Shown here: positions 50,096 to 59,826 of the stretch, piece after piece
How the letters are laid out: every line of letters begins with the position of its first letter
How positions within the stretch are numbered: position 1 is the stretch's first letter
Source: Streptomyces viridochromogenes DSM 40736
Lineage (GTDB): Bacteria > Actinomycetota > Actinomycetes > Streptomycetales > Streptomycetaceae
Length of the DNA stretch: 64,000 nucleotides
Reading direction: 5' to 3'
Assembly (NCBI RefSeq): GCF_000158955.1
Contig: NZ_GG657757.1
Span: 5,416,036 to 5,480,035, forward strand
Made by a program: the position numbers and the translations under genes
The notes under the pieces: model-generated
The model's database searches: none
What the model saw: only the letters and a program-made list of their open reading frames with translations
What the model was told of the DNA's origin: nothing

Positions 50096-50612
50096 CGCGG
50101 ACGGACCGCCGCTCCCCGCAGCCGACGGCAGCGGCACCGGCGAAGGGTGCCCACCGCACCCTCACCCCACCGACTCCGCGAGCCATCAGCCCAGGGCGAT
50201 CGAAAGCCGTCGCTCGCCTGAGGCCACATCTCGCGGATCGGGCCGGCTGGTCCCCATTGGGGTGGGGACCAGCCGACCCACACCCCGAAGAGCAGGGCCC
50301 TGAGCTGGACCTTCGTGCTCCTTCGGGGGTGTTCGGCGGGCCTCACCGGGTCAACCCCAGCCCGGTGAGGCCCCTCACCCCAGGCACGCCGTGCCGGAGA
50401 GCGCGGCATCATGTGACAGGTATCACCGCTCAGGTGTGACCCTCGATTTAGGGGCCTCCTGCAAGCAGCGATAACCTGCGAGACGGACATGCCGCGCGCT
50501 CGGACACCGTGTGCGCCTCCCTTGTGACTGACAGACGGCGGACGTCACGTTGCCCTCGCGGCACGCCCACGCAGACAACGAACCGCGAGATCACTGATAG
50601 GGACGGAAGCGC
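50096..50612. other. Gene-free region before sucC with two strong hairpins
   Basis: No gene is supported in these 517 bp. Hairpin 1: 50244-50255 with 50264-50275, 12 bp perfect. Hairpin 2: GGGCCTCACCGGG (50338-50350) with CCCGGTGAGGCCC (50361-50373), 13 bp perfect, 10-base loop. At least one should terminate the proline-rich gene. The sucC promoter must lie between about 50400 and 50590; no box pair stood out. Confidence 0.65.
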
Positions 50613-51794
50613 GTGGACCTGTTCGAGTACCAGGCGAGGGACCTCTTCGCCAAGCACGATGTACCGGTGCTGGCCGGTGAAGTCATCGACACGCCTGAGG
50701 CGGCCCGCGCAGCCACCGAGCGCCTCGGTGGCAAGTCCGTCGTCAAGGCCCAGGTGAAGGTCGGCGGCCGTGGCAAGGCCGGTGGCGTGAAGCTCGCCGC
50801 CACCACCGACGAGGCCGTCGAGCATGCGACCAACATCCTCGGCATGGACATCAAGGGCCACACGGTCCACAAGGTGATGATCGCCGAGACGGCTCCGGAG
50901 ATCCTGGAGGAGTACTACGTCTCCTTCCTCCTGGACCGTGCCAACCGCACCTTCCTCTCCATCGCCTCCGTCGAGGGCGGCATGGAGATCGAGGAGGTGG
51001 CGGCCACCCGCCCGGAGGCCGTCGCCAAGATCGCCATCGACGCCATCGACGGTGTCGACAAGGCCAAGGCCCAGGAGATCGTGGCCGCCGCCAAGTTCCC
51101 GGCCGAGGTCGCGGACAAGGTCGCCGACGTCCTGATCAAGCTGTGGGACACCTTCGTCAAGTCGGACGCCCTCCTCGTCGAGGTCAACCCGCTCGCGAAG
51201 GTCGCCTCCGGTGACGTCATCGCCCTCGACGGCAAGGTGTCGCTCGACGAGAACGCCGAGTTCCGCCACCCCGAGTACGAGGAGCTCCACGACAAGGAGG
51301 CGGCCAACCCGCTCGAGGCCGCAGCGAAGGCCAAGGGCCTGAACTACGTGAAGCTCGAGGGCGAGGTCGGCATCATCGGCAACGGCGCGGGTCTCGTGAT
51401 GAGCACCCTGGACGTCGTCGCGTATGCCGGTGAGGCCCACAAGAACGTCAAGCCCGCCAACTTCCTCGACATCGGCGGCGGCGCCTCCGCCGAGGTCATG
51501 GCGAACGGCCTGGAGATCATCCTCGGCGACCCGGACGTCAAGTCCGTCTTCGTCAACGTCTTCGGCGGCATCACCGCCTGCGACGCCGTCGCCAACGGCA
51601 TCGTGCAGGCCCTGGAGCTCCTCGAGAGCAAGGGCGAGGAGGTCACCAAGCCCCTGGTCGTCCGTCTCGACGGCAACAACGCCGAGCTCGGCCGTCAGAT
51701 CCTGGACGACCGCAACCACCCGCTCGTGCAGCGCGTGGACACCATGGACGGCGCGGCCGACAAGGCCGCCGAGCTGGCTGCTGCCGCGAAGTAA
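50613..51794 (+). CDS. sucC: Succinyl-CoA synthetase beta subunit
   Basis: The 393-residue beta chain of the TCA-cycle enzyme that couples succinyl-CoA cleavage to ADP or GDP phosphorylation. An ATP-grasp domain opens with MDLFEYQARDLFAKHDVPVL and has KAQVKVGGRGKAGGVK, LVEVNPLAKV and DGKVSLDENAEFRHPEY. The C-terminal CoA-ligase domain has GNGAGLVMSTLDVV, NFLDIGGGASAE and FVNVFGGITACD. GTG 50613 with GGGACGGAAG upstream is the start. sucD follows after 21 bp, so the two form an operon ending at the hairpin at 52718. Confidence 0.97.
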   Translation: MDLFEYQARDLFAKHDVPVLAGEVIDTPEAARAATERLGGKSVVKAQVKVGGRGKAGGVKLAATTDEAVEHATNILGMDIKGHTVHKVMIAETAPEILEEYYVSFLLDRANRTFLSIASVEGGMEIEEVAATRPEAVAKIAIDAIDGVDKAKAQEIVAAAKFPAEVADKVADVLIKLWDTFVKSDALLVEVNPLAKVASGDVIALDGKVSLDENAEFRHPEYEELHDKEAANPLEAAAKAKGLNYVKLEGEVGIIGNGAGLVMSTLDVVAYAGEAHKNVKPANFLDIGGGASAEVMANGLEIILGDPDVKSVFVNVFGGITACDAVANGIVQALELLESKGEEVTKPLVVRLDGNNAELGRQILDDRNHPLVQRVDTMDGAADKAAELAAAAK

Positions 51795-51815
51795 GGGACG
51801 AGGTCACACAACACC

Positions 51816-52700
51816 ATGGCTATCTTCCTCACCAAGGAATCCAAGGTCATCGTCCAGGGCATGACCGGCTCCGAGGGCCAGAAGCACACCAAGCGCATGC
51901 TGGCTTCCGGCACCAACATCGTCGGTGGCGTGAACCCCCGCAAGGCGGGCACCAGCGTCGACTTCGACGGCACCGAGGTACCCGTCTTCGGCTCCGTCAA
52001 GGAGGCCATCGAGAAGACCGGCGCCGACGTCTCGGTCATCTTCGTCCCGGAGAAGTTCACCAAGGACGCGGTCGTCGAGGCCATCGACGCCGAGATCCCG
52101 CTGGCGGTCGTCATCACCGAGGGCATCGCGGTGCACGACACGGCGTCCTTCTGGGCCTACGCCGGCAAGAAGGGCAACAAGACCCGCATCGTGGGTCCGA
52201 ACTGCCCCGGCCTGATCACCCCCGGTCAGTCGAACGCCGGCATCATCCCGGCCGACATCACCAAGCCGGGCCGCATCGGTCTGGTCTCGAAGTCCGGCAC
52301 GCTGACGTACCAGATGATGTACGAGCTGCGTGACATCGGCTTCTCCACCTGCGTCGGCATCGGCGGTGACCCGATCATCGGCACCACCCACATCGACGCG
52401 CTGAAGGCCTTCCAGGACGACCCCGACACCGACCTGATCGTCATGATCGGCGAGATCGGCGGCGACGCCGAGGAGCGGGCCGCGGCCTTCATCAAGGAGA
52501 ACGTGACCAAGCCGGTCGTCGGCTACGTCGCGGGCTTCACCGCGCCCGAGGGCAAGACCATGGGCCACGCCGGCGCCATCGTCTCCGGCTCCTCCGGCAC
52601 CGCCCAGGCGAAGAAGGAGGCCCTCGAGGCCGCCGGCGTCAAGGTCGGCAAGACGCCGACCGAGACGGCCAAGCTGGCGCGGGAGATCCTCGCCGGCTGA
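51816..52700 (+). CDS. sucD: Succinyl-CoA synthetase alpha subunit
   Basis: The 294-residue alpha chain, which binds CoA and carries the phosphorylated histidine. The CoA-binding Rossmann domain has VIVQGMTGSEGQKHTKRML and VGGVNPRKAG; the ligase domain has VGPNCPGLITPGQ, GIGGDPIIGTTHIDAL and the phospho-His loop GKTMGHAGAIVSG. ATG 51816 lies 21 bp after the sucC stop. The gene is followed by a 15-bp perfect terminator stem. Confidence 0.97.
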   Translation: MAIFLTKESKVIVQGMTGSEGQKHTKRMLASGTNIVGGVNPRKAGTSVDFDGTEVPVFGSVKEAIEKTGADVSVIFVPEKFTKDAVVEAIDAEIPLAVVITEGIAVHDTASFWAYAGKKGNKTRIVGPNCPGLITPGQSNAGIIPADITKPGRIGLVSKSGTLTYQMMYELRDIGFSTCVGIGGDPIIGTTHIDALKAFQDDPDTDLIVMIGEIGGDAEERAAAFIKENVTKPVVGYVAGFTAPEGKTMGHAGAIVSGSSGTAQAKKEALEAAGVKVGKTPTETAKLAREILAG

Positions 52701-52717
52701 GCGACTGCCTGACCACT

Positions 52718-52752
52718 GGTGGGCCCGTCCCCTCGAAGGGGACGGGCCCACC
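52718..52752. terminator. sucCD terminator
   Basis: GGTGGGCCCGTCCCC (52718-52732) and GGGGACGGGCCCACC (52738-52752) form a perfect 15-bp stem with loop TCGAA. It also serves the convergent XRE/sigma-like gene ending at 52773. Confidence 0.9.
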
Positions 52753-52772
52753 GCTGTTTGCGCGGTCCGCCG

Positions 52773-53891
52773 TCAACTCGGCTGCGGCAGTAACCGGTCC
52801 GGCCCGCGCTGCTGCTCCTTGCGGAGCTTCTTCCGCAGCTTCTGCTCCTTCTCCGACAGCGGCCCGGGCGCGACCCGCGGGGGCACGCCCTGAACAGTCT
52901 CCCCGGCCGGCACCGGGGGCTCGTAGCGGGCCGGGGCCGTGCGCACGGTGAGCACCGTGGTCCCGATCAGGGCCACCGTGAAGGCGATGGCGGCCCGGGT
53001 CCAGAGGCGGGCCCGGCGTTCCCCGCTGCGCCGCACGACCAGCGGTTTGGCGGCCCGCAGCCGCTCGATGGAGGCCAGTTCGACGAGCCGCCAGTGAAGC
53101 ACCTCCGGATCCGCCAGTTCCGGCAGTCGCTCGGCGACCGCCTCACGCGCGTGCACCAGCCGGTTCGTGGCCGCGCGGGTGCTGGCCTCCGTCTCCGCCG
53201 CGGTCTCCGGCAGGCCGAGACCGACTCCGTCGTACAGCAGCAGAGTGCGGCGGTACGAGGGCGGGAGTCTCAGCAGGGTGTCCATCAGCGCGCGGTCGAA
53301 CGCGTCGGGGGGCGGTGGTTCGGGGTGCCGGTGGCGGAGGCGGAACCGATGCCACGGGGAGAGGGCGCAGTCGTACGCCACCGCGCGCACCCACCCCGCC
53401 GGGTCGCGATCGCGGGCCACCTCGGGCCACCGCTGCCAGGCGATGTGAAAGGCACGCTCGACCGACTCCCGGGCCAGCTCGCGGCGGCCCGTCAGCAGGT
53501 AGGTCTGCCGGACGAGCGCGGGGGCGCAGAAGGAGTACAGCGCGTCGAAGGCCTGATCAGGAGTCAGGGCGTCGGCGGCGTCGCCGTACCGCCGAGGGCC
53601 CACGGCGCGGGCGCGGACCCAGCCACGACGCCGTCGTGCCGGACCGTCAGCGCCGGCGGCAAAGATGTGGGAGGTCGTCAGTTCCTTTCCCGCGCCCAGT
53701 GACTTCAGCAGCCTCGCGTACCTCCTCCCTTTCCGGCCGCGCGGCGTGGAGCGGCCGGTCTCCCACCCGCGCACCGTCTCGCTGGTGACGCCCACCCGGG
53801 AAGCCAGCTGAGCCCGTGTCAACGAGGCGGCCTCGCGCAGGCGTCGGCGCTCGTCGGGCGGGGGGAGCGGGAGGGCAGGGCTCTGCGTCAC
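52773..53891 (-). CDS. XRE-HTH and ECF-sigma-like membrane protein
   Basis: A 372-residue protein. An XRE-type HTH (LTRAQLASRVGVTSETVRGW, residues 24-43) is followed from about 112 by segments shaped like ECF sigma region 2 (ALYSFCAPALVRQTYLLTG, AFHIAWQRWPEV) and region 4 (LLRLPPSYRRTLLLYDGVGL, STRAATNRLVHAREAV). A membrane helix lies at 298-316, and the C-terminus is Lys/Glu-rich. GTG 53891 has GGAGGGG with a 6-base spacer. Whether it works as sigma factor, as membrane-held regulator, or neither is unknown. The promoter region (53905-53940) is strikingly AT-rich for this genome and is shared with the divergent DUF6350-type gene. Confidence 0.78.
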   Translation of the reverse strand: MTQSPALPLPPPDERRRLREAASLTRAQLASRVGVTSETVRGWETGRSTPRGRKGRRYARLLKSLGAGKELTTSHIFAAGADGPARRRRGWVRARAVGPRRYGDAADALTPDQAFDALYSFCAPALVRQTYLLTGRRELARESVERAFHIAWQRWPEVARDRDPAGWVRAVAYDCALSPWHRFRLRHRHPEPPPPDAFDRALMDTLLRLPPSYRRTLLLYDGVGLGLPETAAETEASTRAATNRLVHAREAVAERLPELADPEVLHWRLVELASIERLRAAKPLVVRRSGERRARLWTRAAIAFTVALIGTTVLTVRTAPARYEPPVPAGETVQGVPPRVAPGPLSEKEQKLRKKLRKEQQRGPDRLLPQPS

Positions 53892-53987
53892 GGGGCGCCC
53901 CTCCGTACGGAAAAGTACATAAACGTATATTGGGCGACACAACGGTGGTTCGTCTGTTACGACGTGAAAGCGCGTGTCGTTGGGAGC

Positions 53988-55667
53988 ATGGCGGGCGTGA
54001 TCGAGATGACCGCTCGCCGACGTTCGCCGTCGCCCCTGCTCACCCGATTGCGCGCCCCTTCGCCCGGACTGGTCGACGCCCTCGTGGGTGGTGCGGTCGC
54101 GGCGGGCCTGGGGCTCGCCTCGTTCGCGGTGCTCGTGTTGCTGCTGTGGATCAGCTCGCCCTATCCCGACAGCGGGCCGGGCGGCGCGATGCACGTCGCG
54201 GCGGCGCTGTGGCTGCTGGCGCACGGGGCCGAGCTGGTCCGCACCGACACGCTCTCCGGCGCCGCCACCCCCGTGGGCATCCCGCCCCTGCTGCTGCTCG
54301 CGCTGCCGGTCTGGCTGCTGCACCGGGCGGCGCGGGACACTGCCGACGGCGGGCGGGGGGATGCGGACGACCGCTTCGGCGAGGAGTTCGAGGCCGTCGA
54401 GGTACTCCCCGGGCCGCCGCCGGTCCCCGCCCGTACGGCGTGGACGGGTGTCGTCCTCGGGTACGTCACCGTCGCCGCGCTCGCCGCCCTGTACGCCGCC
54501 GGCGGTGCGCTGCGGCCGTCGTGGGTGTGGGTGGGGGTGTGCGTCCCGCTGGTCGCCGTCGTGGCGGCGGGGACGGGCGTGTGGTCGGCGTACGGCCGTC
54601 CGGGCGGTCCGCTGCGGCGGCTGCTGGGCGTGCTGCCGACGGGCGTACGGCCGCTGGTGGTCGGCCCCGACGGACGCCCGGGTGTCGCCACCCGGGCCGT
54701 GGCGGCCGGGCTCGCGGTGCTCCTCGGGGGCGGCGTGATGCTGGTGGCGGTGTCGCTGGTGGGGCACGGTGCGACGGCTCAGGGATCGCTGCTGGCGCTG
54801 ACGGAGGGGTGGTCGGGGCGGGTCGCCGTGCTGCTGCTGTGCGCGGCCCTGCTGCCGAACGCGGCGGTGTGGGGTGCCGCCTACGCCCTCGGCCCCGGCT
54901 TCGCCCTCGGCGCCGGTCACGTCGTCAGCCCGCTGTCCTCCGCCCCGGCGCCGCTCCTGCCGCCGTTTCCGCTGCTGGCGGCGGTGCCGGAGGCGGGCGA
55001 GGGGCAGCCGGTGCACTGGGTGGCCGGAGTCGTGCCGGTGGTCGCCGGGGTGGTCGTCGGCCGGGTCGTGGCGAAGGGGGCGGTCGCGGGGGAGCGCGGC
55101 GGGACGCGGCCCGGCGGCGGACGGGGTGCCGTCTGGTCTCCGTGGCGCACCGCTCGGGCAGCCGGACTGGCCGCGGTGCTGTGCGCGGCCGTGCTCACCG
55201 GTCTCGCCGCGCTGTCGGGCGGGCCGCTCGGGGTCGCCGTACTGGCCCGCCTCGGGCCGGTGTGGTGGCAGGTCGGGGCGGCGGCGCTGGCCTGGCTGGT
55301 GCTGGTGGCGGTCCCGACGGCACTCGGAGTACGGGCCTGGCGGTGCCGGGCGCCCCGGACGGAGGGGTCGGCAACGGCCGGGGGACGGGACGGGAGGCCT
55401 GCGAGCGGCGCCCAGCGGAGCGGTCGACCCCGCGAGCGCTCACGCCACGGCCGGGACCGGTTCGAACGCACCGGAACCCCCGCGGGCGGTACCCCGCTGC
55501 CGGGCGGCGGCACGGCACAGCGAACCTCGGACTCCCGACAAGAAGAGCCCTACGCGCGGGACGACACCGACTTCGAACCGTACGACTTCCTGCCGGCCGA
55601 CCCGGGCCCCAAGTCGTACGGCTTCCTGCCCGCGCCGGACGACGCCCCCGAGCGGGACAGTCTCTGA
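53988..55667 (+). CDS. DUF6350-type multi-pass membrane protein
   Basis: About 559 residues with around eight to ten hydrophobic helices (LVDALVGGAVAAGLGL, FAVLVLLLWISSPYPDSGPG, LLLLALPVWLLHRAA, VAVLLLCAALLPNAAVWG). YPDSGPGGAMHVAAALWLLA and GAELVRTDTLSG are the conserved start of what I recall as DUF6350. The C-terminal 130 residues are cytoplasmic, Arg/Gly/Asp-rich, ending in a repeated DFLPADPG/GFLPAPDD motif. Start choice is uncertain: ATG 53988, GTG 53997, ATG 54006 and GTG 53964 are all in frame with poor SDs. Function is unknown. Confidence 0.75.
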   Translation: MAGVIEMTARRRSPSPLLTRLRAPSPGLVDALVGGAVAAGLGLASFAVLVLLLWISSPYPDSGPGGAMHVAAALWLLAHGAELVRTDTLSGAATPVGIPPLLLLALPVWLLHRAARDTADGGRGDADDRFGEEFEAVEVLPGPPPVPARTAWTGVVLGYVTVAALAALYAAGGALRPSWVWVGVCVPLVAVVAAGTGVWSAYGRPGGPLRRLLGVLPTGVRPLVVGPDGRPGVATRAVAAGLAVLLGGGVMLVAVSLVGHGATAQGSLLALTEGWSGRVAVLLLCAALLPNAAVWGAAYALGPGFALGAGHVVSPLSSAPAPLLPPFPLLAAVPEAGEGQPVHWVAGVVPVVAGVVVGRVVAKGAVAGERGGTRPGGGRGAVWSPWRTARAAGLAAVLCAAVLTGLAALSGGPLGVAVLARLGPVWWQVGAAALAWLVLVAVPTALGVRAWRCRAPRTEGSATAGGRDGRPASGAQRSGRPRERSRHGRDRFERTGTPAGGTPLPGGGTAQRTSDSRQEEPYARDDTDFEPYDFLPADPGPKSYGFLPAPDDAPERDSL

Positions 55668-55683
55668 GGGCGGCGGAGACCCG

Positions 55684-56487
55684 TCAGTCGTTCGTCCCCA
55701 GCAGCCCCCGCAGCTCGTCCGGCAGCAGATGCGTGCAGGACTGCTTGGCCTCGTTGGTGAGGGCGTCGTTCGTACAGGTGTAGTAGTCGCTGTAGACCAG
55801 CTGGGCCGTGAAGGTCGCGGCGACCAGGGCGATGGCCAGAGACGCCGTGACCAGGCCGCTCACCGCCGCCGTCGTCTGCGGACGGCCGTGCTGCTCGGGG
55901 GCGGGGGAGTCCGGGTCGGGCCTGCGGGGCTTGGCGCGCAGGGAGCTGATGCCCCAGTAGAGGGCGAGCGCACCGAGCAGCAGCGCCACGTACGGCCAGC
56001 TGAACAGGGCGAAGAAGAAGGCCCACATGCCCGACAGCAGGGCGTAGCGCGCGCGGCGCTGGGCGGGATCCGTCGGGTCCCAGCGCGGGTTCGAGCCTCC
56101 CTGCGGACCGCCCTGCCCCTCGGGGCCGCCGCGCGGGCGCTCGCCGAAGCCGCCGGAGGAGCGGCCGGGCTGCCGGTCGCTCCACTGACCGCCCCACGGG
56201 GAGCGGCCGCCCGCGCCGTCACCTCGGGAGCCGTCTTGCCCCGCACCGTCCTGGGAGTCGTCGCCCGACGGGTGTCGCGGCTGCCAGGGCCGGTCCGGGG
56301 TGCCCTCGGGCGGCGGGGCGAACGGGTTGTCCTCCTGGGAGCCGCGCCCCCGCCCGTCCCCGCGGTCACCGCCGGAAGGCGCGTCGGGCGGCGAGCTGGG
56401 GCGCTCCCGCAGCAGCACGGCGCCGCGCTTCCCTCCCTGTGCGGACAGCGGGGGATACGTGAGGAGTCGCAGGCTGCGGTCCGGCAT
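55684..56487 (-). CDS. Membrane protein with disordered N-terminus, unknown function
   Basis: A 267-residue protein. Residues 1-145 are Gly/Pro/Ser/Arg-rich and disordered. Three hydrophobic helices follow: MWAFFFALFSWPYVALLLGALALYW forms one long or two short segments, and AAVSGLVTASLAIALVAATFTAQ the last. The outer C-terminus has two Cys (YYTCTNDAL and KQSCTHLL), which may form a disulfide. ATG 56487 (MPDRSLRLLTYPPL) has no SD, so the start is tentative. Convergent with the DUF6350-type gene, 16 bp apart, and divergent from purN. Confidence 0.72.
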   Translation of the reverse strand: MPDRSLRLLTYPPLSAQGGKRGAVLLRERPSSPPDAPSGGDRGDGRGRGSQEDNPFAPPPEGTPDRPWQPRHPSGDDSQDGAGQDGSRGDGAGGRSPWGGQWSDRQPGRSSGGFGERPRGGPEGQGGPQGGSNPRWDPTDPAQRRARYALLSGMWAFFFALFSWPYVALLLGALALYWGISSLRAKPRRPDPDSPAPEQHGRPQTTAAVSGLVTASLAIALVAATFTAQLVYSDYYTCTNDALTNEAKQSCTHLLPDELRGLLGTND

Positions 56488-56811
56488 CAAGTGAGCGTCT
56501 TCCCGTTGGTGAGTAGGAGCGAGGGACAGGCGAGTGAACGGGACTGAAAGGTGTCGTCCGGGTCCGTCACCTTCTGAACGCACCACATCCGGACGACGTT
56601 CCCGAACCGGCTCCGCCCAGACGCTACCTTCCGGCCGCGCCCCCGTCCCGTGGGGGCCGTCCGGAGTGCCGGTATCGTTGCTGACGGTCGACCGGTTCGT
56701 AGGCTTCCCCGTATCCGGGGGCGCGAAGCATTCGTATGAATGTACAAACGCCACGCCCCACGTCAAGCGTCGGCCGCCCGGACAGACGCTCCCCCGAGAA
56801 AGGCCCCCACC
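56488..56811. other. Divergent promoter region before purN
   Basis: These 324 bp have no supported gene. The part nearest purN contains CATTCGTATGAATG (about 56729-56742), a small inverted repeat with relatively AT-rich sequence that may include the purN promoter. No riboswitch or clear -35/-10 pair was recognised. Confidence 0.4.
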
Positions 56812-57446
56812 GTGGCCGCCAAGCCCGTGGCCCCGCGCGCCAAGCGCCTCGTCGTGCTGGTCTCCGGATCCGGCACCAACCTGCAGGCGCTCCTCGATGA
56901 GATCACCGCCGTCGGCGCGCAGGCGTACGGGGCCGAGATCGTGGCCGTCGGCGCCGACCGCGAGGGCATCGAGGGACTGGCCCGCGCCGAGCGCGCCGGA
57001 CTGCCGACCTTCGTGCGGAGGGTCAAGGACTACGAAGGCCGCGAGGAGTGGGACGCCGCCCTCGCCGAGGCCGTCGCCGCCCATGAACCCGACCTCGTCG
57101 TCTCCGCCGGGTTCATGAAGATCGTCGGCAAGGAGTTCCTCGCGCGGTTCGGCGGGCGGTTCGTCAACACCCACCCCGCCCTGCTGCCCAGTTTTGCGGG
57201 AGCCCACGGCGTGCGGGACGCGCTCGCGTACGGCGCCAAGGTCACCGGCTGCACCGTCCACTTCGTCGACGACGGCGTCGACACCGGCCCGATCATCGCG
57301 CAGGGCGTGGTGGAGGTCCGGGACGAGGACGACGAGAGCGCTCTGCACGAGCGCATCAAGGAAGTCGAGCGAAGGCTGCTCGTCGAGGTCGTGGGGCGGA
57401 TCGCCCGCAACGGCTATCGCATTGAGGGACGAAAGGTAGTTATCCA

Positions 57447-57450
<4 letters not shown>
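56812..57450 (+). CDS. purN: Phosphoribosylglycinamide formyltransferase
   Basis: A 212-residue GAR transformylase, third step of purine synthesis: transfers formyl from 10-formyl-THF to GAR. LVVLVSGSGTNLQALLDE is the phosphate-binding start, FVNTHPALLPSFAGAHG contains the catalytic His, and TGCTVHFVDDGVDTGPII the catalytic Asp; the Asn-His-Asp set is complete. GTG 56812 (VAAKPVAPRAKRL) follows GAGAAAGG with a suitable spacer; the frame upstream is not family-like. The stop overlaps the purH start (GTGA), coupling both. Confidence 0.96.
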
Positions 57451-59009
<1,559 letters not shown>

Positions 59010-59058
59010 CGGCGCTTCCCTGACGGCGTTCCTCTGACGACGTCCCCTGACGGCGGAA

Positions 59059-59084
59059 GCGGGCCGGCGACACGGCCGGCCCGC
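59059..59084. terminator. Hairpin terminator after purH
   Basis: GCGGGCCGGC (59059-59068) and GCCGGCCCGC (59075-59084) form a perfect 10-bp stem with loop GACACG, between convergent purH and the ALF-repeat gene. Confidence 0.78.
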
Positions 59085-59103
59085 TCCGTACGGCTCAGCC
59101 GTC

Positions 59104-59697
59104 TCAGCCGTCGACCTCGTAGCGCCCGACCTCCAGGAAGTACCGCAGTTCCTCCGGAGTGCCGTCGATGGCCTCCTCGGCGGCCGCGCGGAGCGCGTCG
59201 CTGATCGTCGGGTCGGCCAGGATGCGGGCGATGGCGACGCGGTCGTCCTCGGCCTGGGCGAGGCGGTAGCCGGTCTCCAGGAAGGCGCGCAGGGCCTCCG
59301 GGGTGTTCGCGTCGAGGGCCTTGTTGGCCTCCCGCTTGACGCCCCGGCCGGAGTCCGGGTCGGCGAGGATGCGGACGATGGCGACGCGGTCGTCCTCGGC
59401 CTGGGCGAGGCGGTAGCCCGTCTTCAGGAAGGCGCGCATGTCCTCCACGGTGCCGTCGAGGGCCTTGTTGGCCTCCCGCTTGACGCCCCGGCCGGAGTCC
59501 GGGTCGGCCAGGATGCGGGCGATCGCGACACGGAGATCGTCCTCCGACATCTCGTCCACCGGCGTGCCGTCCGTCACCGCGGCGGCCGTCACCGCGGGGG
59601 CCGAGGAGGCCGGGCCGGCGGCGACGGCCGGTGTGGCGAGGAGGAGGGCCGGCGTCAGGGCGGCGGCGACTATCAGGGCACCGGCGGTGCGTCTCAT
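59104..59697 (-). CDS. Secreted ALF-repeat protein
   Basis: A 197-residue exported protein. The signal peptide is MRRTAGALIVAAALTPALLL with ATPAVAA. Three repeats of about 48 residues follow, each with AIARILADP, a variable middle, and a LRAFLETGYRLAQAEDD end; repeats 1 and 2 are nearly identical (DPDSGRGVKREANKALD) and the third diverges. This is the short-repeat (ALF) family found in many Streptomyces secreted proteins; no enzymatic role is known. ATG 59697 has AGG-type SD. Convergent with purH. Confidence 0.85.
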   Translation of the reverse strand: MRRTAGALIVAAALTPALLLATPAVAAGPASSAPAVTAAAVTDGTPVDEMSEDDLRVAIARILADPDSGRGVKREANKALDGTVEDMRAFLKTGYRLAQAEDDRVAIVRILADPDSGRGVKREANKALDANTPEALRAFLETGYRLAQAEDDRVAIARILADPTISDALRAAAEEAIDGTPEELRYFLEVGRYEVDG

Positions 59698-59826
59698 ATG
59701 TGAACCTGCCTTCAGGTAGGAGGAGTTCGGCGATCCCGGCGGCGTGGGGCGGATGCCCGGGCCGGGGGTGCGGACATCCTCACATCTCCCGCCGCGCGGA
59801 GCAGCGCGTTTTCCGACCACCGCCGC

